From NCBI GenBank assembly GCA_963709525.1, contig CAVPXB010000008.1:62001-126000 (forward strand): 64,000 nucleotides of DNA, read 5' to 3'. This DNA is from CAIWHR01 sp963709525. GTDB taxonomy: Bacteria > Pseudomonadota > Gammaproteobacteria > Burkholderiales > Casimicrobiaceae. The position numbers and the translations under genes were made by a program. Shown here one piece after another: positions 44,222-54,917 of the stretch (the stretch's first letter is position 1; every line of letters begins with the position of its first letter). The notes below the pieces were generated by a model. That model was not told the origin of the DNA and made no database searches. It saw nothing but the letters and a program-made list of their open reading frames with translations.

Positions 44222-45475
44222 CTAGCCGATCTTCGAGCTGACAGTGCCGAGCCGCCGCAGAATCGCTTCCGCGGTCGGTCCCGTACGGCGGGCCTGGGTC
44301 TCGCGTTCGAGTTCATACGCGACGACGTCGGCATTGAGATCGAGGAAGGTGACCTGCTCGAGTTCATCGGCGGCCGCGTCCTCGAACAGTTGCCGCAGCG
44401 ACGCGCGGGTGATCGCCCGACCACCCAGGCCGGCGATGACCGTGTAGCCCTTCAAATGGATGCCCTGCAGCGACTTGCGCACGCCGTCGGAAACGATGCC
44501 GCCGAGGCCGACGGCGAGGCATTTCTCGAGCACCACGACCCGCTTCGCACCCTCCAGCGCCTCGCGCAGCGCGGCGAGCGGGAATGGCCGGAACGAGCAG
44601 ATGCTCACCGATCCGATCTTCATGCCGTCGCGACGCATGTCGTCGACGACCTCCTGGACGGTGCCGTTGATCGAGCCCAGCGACACGACGATGGTTTCCG
44701 CTTCCTCGGTGCGATAGGTGCGGATCAATCCGCCCGAAGCGCGCCCGAAGCGCTTGTTGAACTCTTCGGACAGTTGCGGAATGAGCGACAGCGCGCGCAG
44801 CTGCTTGTGGTGCGCGAGGTAGCGGACTTCGGTGAAAGCCTCGGGTCCCACCATTGCGCCGATGGTCACCGGTTCCGCCGGGTCGAGAATCTGCCGCGGT
44901 TCGAACGGCGGCAGGTAGGCGTCGACCTGCTCCTGCGTCGGCACGTCGACGCGATCGTAGGCGTGGGTGAGGATGAAGCCGTCCATGCAGACCATCACCG
45001 GGCAGGACAGTTCTTCCGCCAGCCGGAAGGCCTGAATGTGCAGGTCGAGCGCCTCCTGGTTGGTCTCCGCGAAGATCTGGATCCAGCCGGCGTCGCGCAT
45101 CGACATGCTGTCGGAGTGGTCGTTCCAGATGTTGATCGGCGCGCCGATGGCGCGATTGCCGATGGTCATCACGATCGGCAGCCCAAGCCCTGCGGCGTTG
45201 TAGACCGCCTCGGCCATGAACAGCAGGCCCTGGCTCGACGTCGCCGTGTAGGTGCGCGCGCCTGCAGCCGAGGCGCCGATCGCCACCGACAGCGCGGCGA
45301 ACTCGGACTCGACATTGATGAACTCGCAATTGGTGAGCGTGCCGTCCTTGACCATCTCGCCCACGCCCTCGACGATGTGCGTCTGCGGCGTGATCGGATA
45401 GGCGCAGATCACCTGCGGCCGCGACAACGCGATCGCCTCGGCGACGGCGTGCGAACCTTCGACTTGCTTAAGCAT
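44222..45475 (-). CDS. porA: Pyruvate:ferredoxin oxidoreductase alpha subunit
   Basis: A 417-residue subunit with the pyrimidine-binding domain: GSHAVAEAIALSRPQVICAYPITPQTHIVE, then FINVESEFAALSVAIGASAAGARTYTATSSQGLLFMAEA, including the catalytic Glu. The second domain contains IVVSLGSINGTVQEVVDD and VVVLEKCLAVGLGG. It overlaps porC by eight bases and precedes porB by nine. Substrate could be another 2-oxoacid, but the linkage to malic enzyme favours pyruvate. Confidence 0.9.
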   Translation of the reverse strand: MLKQVEGSHAVAEAIALSRPQVICAYPITPQTHIVEGVGEMVKDGTLTNCEFINVESEFAALSVAIGASAAGARTYTATSSQGLLFMAEAVYNAAGLGLPIVMTIGNRAIGAPINIWNDHSDSMSMRDAGWIQIFAETNQEALDLHIQAFRLAEELSCPVMVCMDGFILTHAYDRVDVPTQEQVDAYLPPFEPRQILDPAEPVTIGAMVGPEAFTEVRYLAHHKQLRALSLIPQLSEEFNKRFGRASGGLIRTYRTEEAETIVVSLGSINGTVQEVVDDMRRDGMKIGSVSICSFRPFPLAALREALEGAKRVVVLEKCLAVGLGGIVSDGVRKSLQGIHLKGYTVIAGLGGRAITRASLRQLFEDAAADELEQVTFLDLNADVVAYELERETQARRTGPTAEAILRRLGTVSSKIG

Positions 45476-46046
45476 GGAAGGCCTCCCGTGCCTGTTTCGC
45501 GTACTCGTAGGCTTCGGTGGCGGCGGCGATATTCGCCTCGGCGATCTTCGCCGGGAATTTCTCCCGCACCGCCATCACCACGGATTGAAGTTTGATCTGG
45601 CCGCTGATTGCCGCGAAACTCGCCAGCAGCGGCACGTTGGGTACGGCGCGCCCGACGTGCTTGACGGCGATTTCCGTCGCCGGCACCGAGCACAGGCGGT
45701 GGCGCTTGAACTTGAGTATGAAGTCACCGAGTCCGAGTTCATCGAAGTCGCGCGTCGAATTGATGAGGATGTACCCATCGACGTGCAGTCCCTTGAACAA
45801 GTCGACCTGGTACAGGAGTGTCGGATCCTGGATGATCAGCGCGTCGGGTTCCATCACCGGTTCGCGCAAGCGGATTTCCTTGTCGTCGATGCGGCAGAAC
45901 GCCATCACCGGCGCGCCCATGCGCTCGGAACCGAAACTGGGGAAGGCCTGGGCGAAACGGCCCTCGTTGAATGCGGCGACGGAAAGCAATTCGGCGCCGG
46001 AAACCACGCCCTGCCCTCCACGTCCGTGAATGCGAACTTGGAACAT
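45468..46046 (-). CDS. porC: Pyruvate:ferredoxin oxidoreductase gamma subunit
   Basis: A 192-residue subunit that binds CoA and closes the active site. It opens with FQVRIHGRGGQGVVSGAELLSVAAFNEG and continues AQAFPSFGSERMGAPVMAFCRID, both strong family signatures. The start at 46046 has GAGGAG just upstream. It is the first gene of the por operon, and the FNR-type box at 46140-46153 lies about 95 bases before it. Confidence 0.9.
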   Translation of the reverse strand: MFQVRIHGRGGQGVVSGAELLSVAAFNEGRFAQAFPSFGSERMGAPVMAFCRIDDKEIRLREPVMEPDALIIQDPTLLYQVDLFKGLHVDGYILINSTRDFDELGLGDFILKFKRHRLCSVPATEIAVKHVGRAVPNVPLLASFAAISGQIKLQSVVMAVREKFPAKIAEANIAAATEAYEYAKQAREAFHA

Positions 46047-46139
46047 CCTGCTCCTCCTTTGAGTGCCCGGATCGGTGGCCCCGGTTCCGGCCCCGACAAG
46101 GGACAGCCGACATGGTTGCCTACCCTGGGGCGGAACCCA

Positions 46140-46181
46140 TTGATGCAAGTCAAGAGTGCCGCACGGGCGGATTGCTAAACT
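46140..46181 (+). promoter_or_regulatory. FNR-type box between por and fumarase genes, with -10 toward fumarase
   Basis: TTGATGCAAGTCAA lies at 46140-46153 in the 312-base divergent gap. On the plus strand TAAACT (46176-46181), preceded by an extended TGC, begins 29.5 bases from the box centre. On the minus strand AACCAT (46117-46112) lies at the same distance with a weaker match. The site may control fumarase, the por operon, or both. Nothing else is evident in the gap. Confidence 0.6.
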
Positions 46182-46358
46182 TGGCCCCACTGCGTCGGTG
46201 GTCGCAATCAACGGACGCGCGTGCTCGCGTTCCAGCCCTGCGTTGCACCGGCGAATCGACACCCCGTCATTCCTGCACGCGGGGCCTGTGCGCGTTTGCG
46301 AGCCCTTGTTGACGAAAGGGGATTGACCGCGCCTCGGGACCGCTCACCGGAGGCCAAC

Positions 46359-47873
46359 ATGCCCCCCATCAAGCAAGAAGATTTCATTTCCAGCGTCGCC
46401 GATGCCTTCCAGTTCATCAGCTACTACCATCCGGTCGATTACATCAAGGCGCTGCACGCCGCGTGGCAGCGCGAAGCCTCGCCCGCGGCCAAGGACGCGA
46501 TGGCGCAGATCCTCATCAACTCGCGGATGGCAGCGGAGGGTCACCGCCCGATTTGTCAGGACACCGGCATCGCGATCGCCTTCGTCCGCCTCGGCATGGA
46601 TGCACGCTGGGACGCGACGCTGACGCTGCAGCAGATGGTCGACGAGGGGGTGCGCCGAGCCTATACGGACAAGGACAATCCGCTGCGTGCCTCGGTGCTC
46701 GCCGACCCGGACGGCAAGCGGGCGTCGACCAAAGACAACACGCCGGCGGTCGTCCACGTCGAAATGGTGCGGGGCAGCAAGGTCGAGGTCATCGTCGCCG
46801 CCAAGGGAGGCGGGTCGGAGAACAAGTCGAAGTTCGCGATGCTGCTGCCCAACGACAGCATCGTCGACTGGGTGCTCTCGGTGGTGCCGACGATGGGCGC
46901 CGACTGGTGCCCGCCGGGGATCCTGTCTCTGGGTATCGGCGGCACGCCCGAAAAGGCGATGCTGCTGGCCAAGTGGGGAATGATGGATCCGATCAACATC
47001 CAGGAGTTGATCGCCCGCGGCCCGAAGAGCCGGGCCGAGGAACTGCGCCTCGAACTCTACGACAAGGTCAACGCGCTGGGCATCGGTGCGCAGGGACTGG
47101 GTGGACTGTCGACCGTGCTCGACGTCAAGGTCAACGACTACCCGACGCACGCGGCGTCGAAGCCGGTGGCGTTGCTGCCCAATTGTGCCGCGACGCGGCA
47201 CGCGCATTTCGTGCTCGACGGCAGCGGACCGGCGACGCTCGAGCCGCCGTCCCTCGACGACTGGCCCAGGCTCGAGCTCGATTTCTCGACCAGCCGCCGC
47301 GTCGATCTCGACACCATCACCCGCGACGAGATCCTGACCTGGAAGTCGGGCGACCGGCTGCTGCTCAACGGCAAACTGCTGACGGGTCGTGATGCGGCGC
47401 ACAAACGCCTGGTCGAAATGATGGACCGCGGGGAAAAGCTCCCCGTCGATTTCACCAATCGCTTCATCTATTACGTCGGTCCGGTCGATCCGGTGCGCGA
47501 CGAGGCCGTCGGCCCTGCCGGCCCGACGACGTCGTCGCGGATGGACAAGTTCACCGAGCCGATGCTGGCGAAGACCGGTCTCTTGGGAATGGTCGGCAAG
47601 TCCGAGCGCGGGCCCGTGGCGACGCAGTCGATCAAGAACCATCAGGCGGTCTATTGCATCGCGGTCGGCGGCGCCGCCTATCTCATTTCCAAGGCGATCA
47701 AGGCGTCGAAGGTGCTCGCCTTCCCGGAACTGGGAATGGAAGCGGTCTACGAGTTCGACGTCAAGGACATGCCGGTGACGGTGGCCGTCGATTCGACCGG
47801 CAACGCCGTGCACAAGACCGGCCCCGCGGAATGGCGCGCGAAGATCGGCAAGATCCCCGTCGTGACCGGCTGA
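46359..47873 (+). CDS. fumA: Class I fumarate hydratase (iron-sulfur)
   Basis: A 504-residue oxygen-sensitive [4Fe-4S] fumarase of the FumA/FumB type. The alpha region includes HRPICQDTGIAIAFVRLG, GGGSENKSKFAMLLPNDS and PTMGADWCPPGILSLGIGGTPEKAM. The beta region begins about residue 310, with AAHKRLVEMMDRGEKLPVDF and YYVGPVDPVRDEAVGPAGPTTSSRMD. Cluster cysteines fit those in PICQDTG, DWCPPG and LPNCAATRH. The start was set at 46359 with GGAGG upstream. It makes fumarate from malate for the fumarate reductase encoded next. Confidence 0.93.
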   Translation: MPPIKQEDFISSVADAFQFISYYHPVDYIKALHAAWQREASPAAKDAMAQILINSRMAAEGHRPICQDTGIAIAFVRLGMDARWDATLTLQQMVDEGVRRAYTDKDNPLRASVLADPDGKRASTKDNTPAVVHVEMVRGSKVEVIVAAKGGGSENKSKFAMLLPNDSIVDWVLSVVPTMGADWCPPGILSLGIGGTPEKAMLLAKWGMMDPINIQELIARGPKSRAEELRLELYDKVNALGIGAQGLGGLSTVLDVKVNDYPTHAASKPVALLPNCAATRHAHFVLDGSGPATLEPPSLDDWPRLELDFSTSRRVDLDTITRDEILTWKSGDRLLLNGKLLTGRDAAHKRLVEMMDRGEKLPVDFTNRFIYYVGPVDPVRDEAVGPAGPTTSSRMDKFTEPMLAKTGLLGMVGKSERGPVATQSIKNHQAVYCIAVGGAAYLISKAIKASKVLAFPELGMEAVYEFDVKDMPVTVAVDSTGNAVHKTGPAEWRAKIGKIPVVTG

Positions 47874-47964
47874 GCGCCTGACGACCTCGATGGCCGGGCC
47901 GGGTGTCGCCACCCGCCTGGCGCGAGGCGCGACGCACCGGCGAGTCGGTGCATCCCCGCAGGCA

Positions 47965-48006
47965 TTGATGCACGTCAACGCCTGAAAACGCGTTTTCCGG
48001 GAAAAT
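47965..48006 (+). promoter_or_regulatory. FNR-type box and -10 for frdCAB
   Basis: TTGATGCACGTCAA lies at 47965-47978. GAAAAT at 48001-48006 (four of six matches) begins 29.5 bases from the box centre, placing the box near -41.5, the class II activator position. The frdC start is at 48060. Confidence 0.7.
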
Positions 48007-48059
48007 CGCCGAGGTACCCGCCGCAGCCTGCGGCGGCTTCCGTTTTTCGGGGGACATCG

Positions 48060-48838
48060 ATGAACACCAGCACCGAAGTCATCGCCGGCGTCGGTCTTGC
48101 CGACAAGGCGAGGAAGAGCCTCTGGCCCGCGCGGCTCGACTGGCTGCAAAGCGCATCGGGACTCATCCTCGCGCTTTTCATGTGGGGCCACATGTTCTTC
48201 GTGTCGTCGATCCTCATCAGCAAGGACGCGATGTGGACGATCACGAAGCGTTCGAGGGCTACTTCTTCTTCGGCAGGCCTATCCCTGGCATCGTGTCGGT
48301 CGTCGTCGCCTGCGTGATCGTTCTGTTCGTCCGGTCATGCGTTCCTCGCGCTGCGCAAGTTTCCGAACAACTGCATGCAATACAAGCTCTTCCAGCGGGC
48401 ACATGAAGATGATGCGCCACGAGGACACGACGCTCTGGTTCTGGCAGGTGTTCACCGGGTTCGCGCTGTTCTTCCTCGCCTCCGTCCACCTCTACCTGAT
48501 GCTGACCCGGCCGCATCTCATCGGCCCGTTCGAATCCGCCGACCGCGTCTGGACCGAGAACATGTGGCCGCTGTACATCGTGCTGCTTCTCGCTGTCGAA
48601 ATGCACGGCGGCATCGGACTCTACCGCCTCGCCGTCAAGTGGGGTGGTTCGCCGGCAGCAACGCCAACGCCACGCGCAAGAGCCTCAAGACCTGAAGTGG
48701 GCGATCACCGTGTTCTTCCTGGCGCTGGGCTTCGCGACGCTTGCCGCCTACATCAAGATCGGCATCGAACACGCGCCCAACTACGGGCAGCACTACGTTC
48801 CGACGTGGTTGCAGAACGCGCCGGGAGCCGCCAAATGA
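48060..48838 (+). pseudogene. frdC: Fumarate reductase cytochrome b subunit FrdC, frameshifted
   Basis: A Wolinella-type di-heme membrane subunit of about 257 residues. Fragments give KSLWPARLDWLQSASGLILALFMWGHMFFVSSIL, then EGYFFFGRPIPGIVSVVVACVIV, HMKMMRHEDTTLWFWQVFTGFALFFLASVHLYLM, YIVLLLAVEMHGGIGLYRLAVKWG and LKWAITVFFLALGFATLAAYIKIG. Heme histidines fit MWGHM, MRHEDT, ASVHLY and EMHGG. Five one-base gains or losses occur near 48250, 48335, 48400, 48645 and 48695. The stop overlaps the frdA start. Confidence 0.87.
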
Positions 48839-50829
48839 AGACCATCTATACCGACGTACTCGTCATCGGCGGCGGGCTCGCCGGCCTGCGCGTGGCCATC
48901 GGCGCCAAGCGGCGCGGCCACGACGTGATCATCCTGTCGCTGGTGCCGCCCAAACGCTCGCACTCGGCGGCGGCGCAGGGCGGCATGCAGGCGTCGCTCG
49001 GCAACGTGATCAAGGGCCAGGGCGACAGCGAGGACGTGCATTTCGAAGACACCGTGCGCGGCAGCGACTGGGGCGCCGATCAGGACGTCGTCCGGATGTT
49101 CGTCAATACGGCGCCGAAGGCGGTGCGCGAGCTGGCGGCGTGGGGCCTGCCCTGGAGCCGCGTGCAGCAGGGCGACCGGCAGGTCATCATCAACAGCCAG
49201 AAGGTGACCATCACCGAGCGCGCCGAGGCGCAGGGCCTGGTGGCGCAGCGCGATTTCGGCGGCACCAAGAAGTGGCGCACCTGCTACGTGTCCGACGGTA
49301 CCGGGCACGCGATGCTGCAGACGATGAGCGATCAGGCCATCGGGGCGGCGATTCCCGTCCACGAGCGTACCGAGGCGATCGCACTGATCCATGACGGCAG
49401 CCGCTGCTACGGCGCGATCGTCCGCAATCTCGTCACCGGCGAACTGGTGGCGTACGTGGCCAAGGCAACGGCGATCGCCACCGGCGGCGCGGGACGGATC
49501 TACCGGGTGACGACCAACGCGGTGATCTGCGAAGGCATCGGCACCGCGATCGCACTCGAAACCGGCGTGGCGACGCTGGGCAACATGGAAGCGGTGCAGT
49601 TCCACCCGACCGGCATCTTCCCGGCGGGGATCCTCGTCACCGAGGGTTGCCGCGGCGACGGCGGCCTGTTGCGCGACGTCGACGGCCACCGCTTCATGCC
49701 CGAGTACGAGCCCGAAAAGAAGGAACTTGCCTCGCGCGACGTGGTATCGCGGCGCATGGAAGAGCACATCCTCAAGGGCAAGGGCGTGCAAAGCCGCTTC
49801 GGCGAGCACCTCTGGCTCGACATCACGCTGCTGGGCGAAAAGCACATCAAGCACAACCTGCGCGAGGTCTACGAGATCTGCCAGCACTTCATGGGCGTCG
49901 ACCCGGTCAAGGACTGGATCCCCGTGCGGCCGGCGCAGCACTACACCATGGGCGGCGTGCGTACCAATCACACCGGCGAGAGCCAGACGCTCAAGGGCCT
50001 GTTCGCTGCCGGCGAAGCGGCCTGCTGGGACATGCACGGCTTCAACCGGCTGGGCGGCAACTCGGTGGCCGAGACGGTCGTCGCCGGCATGATCGTCGGC
50101 GAGTTCATCGCCGACTATTGCGACCGGTCAGAGAACGAAGTCAACGTGCCGATGGGCCTGGTGCATGACTTCCTGCGCGCGGAACAAGGCAAGCTCGACG
50201 TGCTGATCGACGGGCGCGGCACCGAGAACGCCGACGCGCTCAAGCAGCGGATGCAGGAAATCATGACCTCGAAGGTCGGCATCTTCCGCCGCGGCGAGGA
50301 CCTGAAAGCGGCGGTCGACGAGCTGGAGCAGCTGCTGGTGAGAAGCCGCAACATCGGCCTGCGTTACAAGGTGCGCGGCGCGAACCCCGAGCTGGTCACC
50401 GCCTATCGCGTGCAGAAGATGCTGAAGCTGGCGCTTTGCGTCGCGCATGGCGCCAATACGCGCACCGAGAGCCGTGGCGCGCATTTCCGCCAGGACTACG
50501 CCCGTCGCAACGACGCCGAGTGGCTGAAGCGCACGCTCGCCACCTGGAAGGGCGGCGACACGCTGCCGACGCTCGATTACCAGCCGCTCGACGTGGCGAA
50601 GATGGAGCTGCCGCCCGGCTGGCGCGGCTACGGCGCCAAGGATTACATCGACCATCCGAACACGCCGCAGCGCGCCGCCGAAGTCGAGGCGGTCAAGCAG
50701 CAGATGGCGGGGCAGTCGCGGTTCGCCGTGCAGGAGGCGCTGTTGCCCTACGCCGACAAGCTGCCCGGGACCCTGCGGGGACGCAACGAGCGCATCGACG
50801 AAATGTTCACGAACGAGGCCGCGAAATGA
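48835..50829 (+). CDS. frdA: Fumarate reductase flavoprotein subunit FrdA
   Basis: A 664-residue catalytic subunit that reduces fumarate to succinate. The FAD fold opens VLVIGGGLAGLRVAIGAKRRG, and the covalent FAD histidine is in RSHSAAAQGGMQAS. Active-site segments are FHPTGIFPAGILVTEGCRGDGG, RPAQHYTMGGVRTNHTGE and FNRLGGNSVAETVV. The C-terminal helical domain contains GANTRTESRGAHFRQDY. The Wolinella-like order C-A-B and length favour quinol:fumarate reductase over succinate dehydrogenase. Confidence 0.94.
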   Translation: MKTIYTDVLVIGGGLAGLRVAIGAKRRGHDVIILSLVPPKRSHSAAAQGGMQASLGNVIKGQGDSEDVHFEDTVRGSDWGADQDVVRMFVNTAPKAVRELAAWGLPWSRVQQGDRQVIINSQKVTITERAEAQGLVAQRDFGGTKKWRTCYVSDGTGHAMLQTMSDQAIGAAIPVHERTEAIALIHDGSRCYGAIVRNLVTGELVAYVAKATAIATGGAGRIYRVTTNAVICEGIGTAIALETGVATLGNMEAVQFHPTGIFPAGILVTEGCRGDGGLLRDVDGHRFMPEYEPEKKELASRDVVSRRMEEHILKGKGVQSRFGEHLWLDITLLGEKHIKHNLREVYEICQHFMGVDPVKDWIPVRPAQHYTMGGVRTNHTGESQTLKGLFAAGEAACWDMHGFNRLGGNSVAETVVAGMIVGEFIADYCDRSENEVNVPMGLVHDFLRAEQGKLDVLIDGRGTENADALKQRMQEIMTSKVGIFRRGEDLKAAVDELEQLLVRSRNIGLRYKVRGANPELVTAYRVQKMLKLALCVAHGANTRTESRGAHFRQDYARRNDAEWLKRTLATWKGGDTLPTLDYQPLDVAKMELPPGWRGYGAKDYIDHPNTPQRAAEVEAVKQQMAGQSRFAVQEALLPYADKLPGTLRGRNERIDEMFTNEAAK

Positions 50830-51605
50830 CCGATACCGCCGTGCAAGCCGCGAAACCCGCCGACAGTACGCCCGCCGTTCATCGCCAGCTCAGGATCAGC
50901 GTACTGCGCTACAACCCGCAGGACCCCGGCAGCGTCCCGCGGATGCAGACCTACGAGCTCGAGGAAGCCGACGGCATGACGCTGTTCATCGCGTTGAACG
51001 AGATCAGGGAAAAACAGGATTCTTCGCTGCAGTATGATTTTGTCTGCCGTGCCGGTATCTGCGGCAGCTGCGGCATGCTGATCAATGGCCGACCCACGCT
51101 TGCCTGCCGGACGCTCACCAAGAACCTCGATGCCGAGTTCACGCTGGCGCCGTTGCCCTTTTTCGAGCTGATCGGCGACCTTTCCGTCGACACCGGCAAG
51201 TGGATGCGCGGGATGAGCGAGCGGCTCGAGGGGTGGCTGCACCCCAAGGAACCTGATCGCGACCTGACGCGGCTCGAAGAGCGCATGGAACCCGAGCTCG
51301 CCGACCAGATCTACGAACTCGATCGCTGCATCGAATGCGGCTGCTGCGTGGCGAGCTGCGGCACCGCGCGGATGCGCGAGGACTTCGTCGGCGCAGTGGG
51401 CCTCAATCGCGTCGCCCGCTTCAAGATCGATCCGCGCGACAAGCGCAGCGACGACGATTACTACCAGCTGATCGGCGACGACGACGGCGTCTTCGGCTGC
51501 ATGTCGCTCCTGGCCTGCCACGATGTCTGCCCGAAGGAACTGCCGCTCGCCACGCAGATCGCCTTCATGCGCCGCAAGATGGTCAGCATCGGCTGGAAGA
51601 AGTAG
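50826..51605 (+). CDS. frdB: Fumarate reductase iron-sulfur subunit FrdB
   Basis: A 259-residue protein with three clusters. The [2Fe-2S] site is CRAGICGSCGMLINGRPTLAC, the [4Fe-4S] site CIECGCCVASC, and the [3Fe-4S] site in CMSLLACHDVCPKELPL. FVGAVGLNRVARFKIDPRDKRSDDDYYQLIGDDDG matches the Wolinella-type subunit closely. It overlaps frdA by four bases and passes electrons from menaquinol via FrdC to FrdA. Confidence 0.94.
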   Translation: MTDTAVQAAKPADSTPAVHRQLRISVLRYNPQDPGSVPRMQTYELEEADGMTLFIALNEIREKQDSSLQYDFVCRAGICGSCGMLINGRPTLACRTLTKNLDAEFTLAPLPFFELIGDLSVDTGKWMRGMSERLEGWLHPKEPDRDLTRLEERMEPELADQIYELDRCIECGCCVASCGTARMREDFVGAVGLNRVARFKIDPRDKRSDDDYYQLIGDDDGVFGCMSLLACHDVCPKELPLATQIAFMRRKMVSIGWKK

Positions 51606-51737
51606 GCTGACCGCCGCCCGGCACTCTGCACGTCGCCCCCGTTGCGGCGGCGTGCGGCTGCGCCGCTGGCTGCGACATCGGAACCCTGCGCTGCATCTGG
51701 CGCGCGCGGGTAGCCTTGGGCGAAAGCGCCTCCAGTT

Positions 51738-51756
51738 CTGCGACATAACGTCGCAG
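51738..51756. promoter_or_regulatory. Inverted repeat in the frdB-dcuB gap
   Basis: CTGCGAC at 51738-51744 and GTCGCAG at 51750-51756 surround ATAAC. It lies about 130 bases after frdB and 40 before the FNR-type box. It could be an operator or part of a terminator without T-run. The remaining 347-base gap holds no gene. Confidence 0.3.
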
Positions 51757-51793
51757 TTCGCCTTGCAAATCAGCTATCTACGAGCGTAGCCCT

Positions 51794-51835
51794 TGAGTTG
51801 GGTCAACGCGCATTTCGCGCCGATCGCGCACAATG
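51794..51835 (+). promoter_or_regulatory. FNR-type box and -10 for dcuB
   Basis: TTGAGTTGGGTCAA lies at 51794-51807. CACAAT at 51830-51835 (four of six matches) begins 29.5 bases from its centre, the same geometry as at frdC. This supports FNR-type activation of dicarboxylate exchange. Confidence 0.65.
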
Positions 51836-51953
51836 CGCGCATTCCCCGGCGATGATCGGGCGCCATGTCGGCGACGACATGCGTAGCGGGGGCTTTGCCT
51901 GATCGACGGCCGCGCCAAGAGCTTTTTTTGACTGAAGAAAGAGAGACTCCAAC

Positions 51954-53294
51954 ATGATGATGACCTTGCAGTTGCTGGTCATCCTCGCGTGCCTGTTCTA
52001 CGGCGCGCGCAAGGGTGGCGTGGCGCTCGGCCTGCTCGGCGGGATCGGCGTTGTAATCATGGTGTTTGCGTTCAACCTGCCGCCGGGAAGACCGCCGGTG
52101 GATGTGATGCTGACCATCGTCGCGGTGGTGGCCGCGTCGGCGACGCTGCAGGCCTCCGGCGGGCTGGAAGTGCTGCTGCAGCTGGCGGAAAAGGTGCTGC
52201 GGCGCAATCCCAGGTACGTGTCGATCCTGGCGCCGTTCACCACCTGCTTTCTCACCATGCTCTGCGGCACCGGCCACGTCGTGTACACGATGCTGCCGAT
52301 CATCTACGACGTCGCGATCAAGAACAACATCCGGCCCGAACGCCCGATGGCCGGGTCGTCGATCGGCGCCCAAATGGGCATCATCGCCAGCCCGGTGTCG
52401 GTCGCCGTGGTGTCACTGGCCGCGTTCCTGGCCAAGGCCCCGGGCGGAGCTCCCGTGATCGACTTCATCACGCTGCTGTCGATCACGATTCCGTCGACAC
52501 TGGCCGGCGTGCTGATGATCGGCATCTTCAGCTGGTTCCGCGGCAAGGATCTCGACAAGGACGAGGACTTCCAGAAGCTGATCGCCGATCCGGAGAGCCG
52601 CAAGTACGTCTACGGCGAAACCGCGACGCTGCTGGGAAAGAAACTCAGCGCCAGCCAGTGGACGGCGATGTGGATCTTCGTCGCCGCGATCGTCGTCGTG
52701 GCACTCCTGGGCGCGTTCGAGGTCCTGCGGCCGAAGGTCGGCGGCAGGCCGTTGTCGATGGTGCTGACGATCCAGATGTTCATGCTGATGGCGGGCGCGT
52801 TCATCATCATCTTCACCAAGACCAATCCGACGGCGATCGGCAAGAACGAGGTGTTCCGCGCCGGCATGATCGCGGTGGTTGCGGTGTTCGGCGTCGCCTG
52901 GATGGCCGACACCGTGTTCGAGGCCAATCTTCCCACCATCAAGGACGGGCTCGCCAACCTCGTGAAGACGCAGCCCTGGACCTACGCGGTCGCGCTGCTG
53001 ATCGTGTCCAAGCTCGTCAACTCGCAGGCGGCGGCGATCAGCGCGCTGGTGCCGGTGGCGCTGTCGATCGGCGTGTCGCCCGGCTACGTGGTCGCGTTCG
53101 CGGCCGCCTGCTATGGGTACTACATACTCCCGACCTATCCGAGCGACCTCGCCACCATCCAGTTCGACCGCTCCGGCACGACCAGGATCGGCAAGTACGT
53201 GATCAACCACAGCTTCATCCTGCCGGGGCTGATCGGCGTATCGACCTCCTGCGTCGCCGGCTATTTCCTCGCTGCGGCGCGCGGCTTGATCTAG
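51954..53294 (+). CDS. dcuB: Anaerobic C4-dicarboxylate antiporter DcuB
   Basis: A 446-residue membrane carrier that exchanges external fumarate, malate or aspartate for succinate. It follows E. coli DcuB along its length: CLFYGARKGGVALGLLGGIG, PPVDVMLTIVAVVAASATLQASGGL, LCGTGHVVYTMLPIIYDVAIKNNIRPERPM, SWFRGKDLDKDEDFQKLI and LPTYPSDLATIQFDRSGTTRIGKYVINHSFILPG. Two or three ATGs at the start are possible. With frdCAB and fumarase it completes a fumarate-respiration set under FNR-type boxes. Confidence 0.94.
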   Translation: MMMTLQLLVILACLFYGARKGGVALGLLGGIGVVIMVFAFNLPPGRPPVDVMLTIVAVVAASATLQASGGLEVLLQLAEKVLRRNPRYVSILAPFTTCFLTMLCGTGHVVYTMLPIIYDVAIKNNIRPERPMAGSSIGAQMGIIASPVSVAVVSLAAFLAKAPGGAPVIDFITLLSITIPSTLAGVLMIGIFSWFRGKDLDKDEDFQKLIADPESRKYVYGETATLLGKKLSASQWTAMWIFVAAIVVVALLGAFEVLRPKVGGRPLSMVLTIQMFMLMAGAFIIIFTKTNPTAIGKNEVFRAGMIAVVAVFGVAWMADTVFEANLPTIKDGLANLVKTQPWTYAVALLIVSKLVNSQAAAISALVPVALSIGVSPGYVVAFAAACYGYYILPTYPSDLATIQFDRSGTTRIGKYVINHSFILPGLIGVSTSCVAGYFLAAARGLI

Positions 53295-53355
53295 CCTGTC
53301 GGGCTTGGGTCCATAGCGGGTCGCCGCGCCGGGTTGCCGGCGCTGGATATCTGCG

Positions 53356-53376
53356 GCCCCGGGGAATTCCCGGGGC
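53356..53376. terminator. GC-rich hairpin between dcuB and asnS
   Basis: GCCCCGGG at 53356-53363 pairs perfectly with CCCGGGGC at 53369-53376 around GAATT. It lies 62 bases after dcuB. No T-run follows, so it may be a transcript-end stabiliser or part of the asnS leader. Confidence 0.35.
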
Positions 53377-53462
53377 AGCGGCGCGGTTAGAATTGCGCCT
53401 GTGCGCCCGCGGTCTTTGCGGGAGCCGATTCCAAGCGCAAAAAAAGACGAGGAAGCCCCGTG

Positions 53463-54863
<1,401 letters not shown>

Positions 54864-54917
54864 TCGTGTCGCGGTGTCGACCCGGGCCTGAGGTTCTTTC
54901 ACCGTCCGGGCTCAGAG

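Noticed and set aside
48835..51605. Succinate dehydrogenase rather than fumarate reductase
   Set aside because: Single large cytochrome subunit, C-A-B order, Wolinella-like FrdB and neighbouring dcuB and fumarase all favour fumarate reductase.
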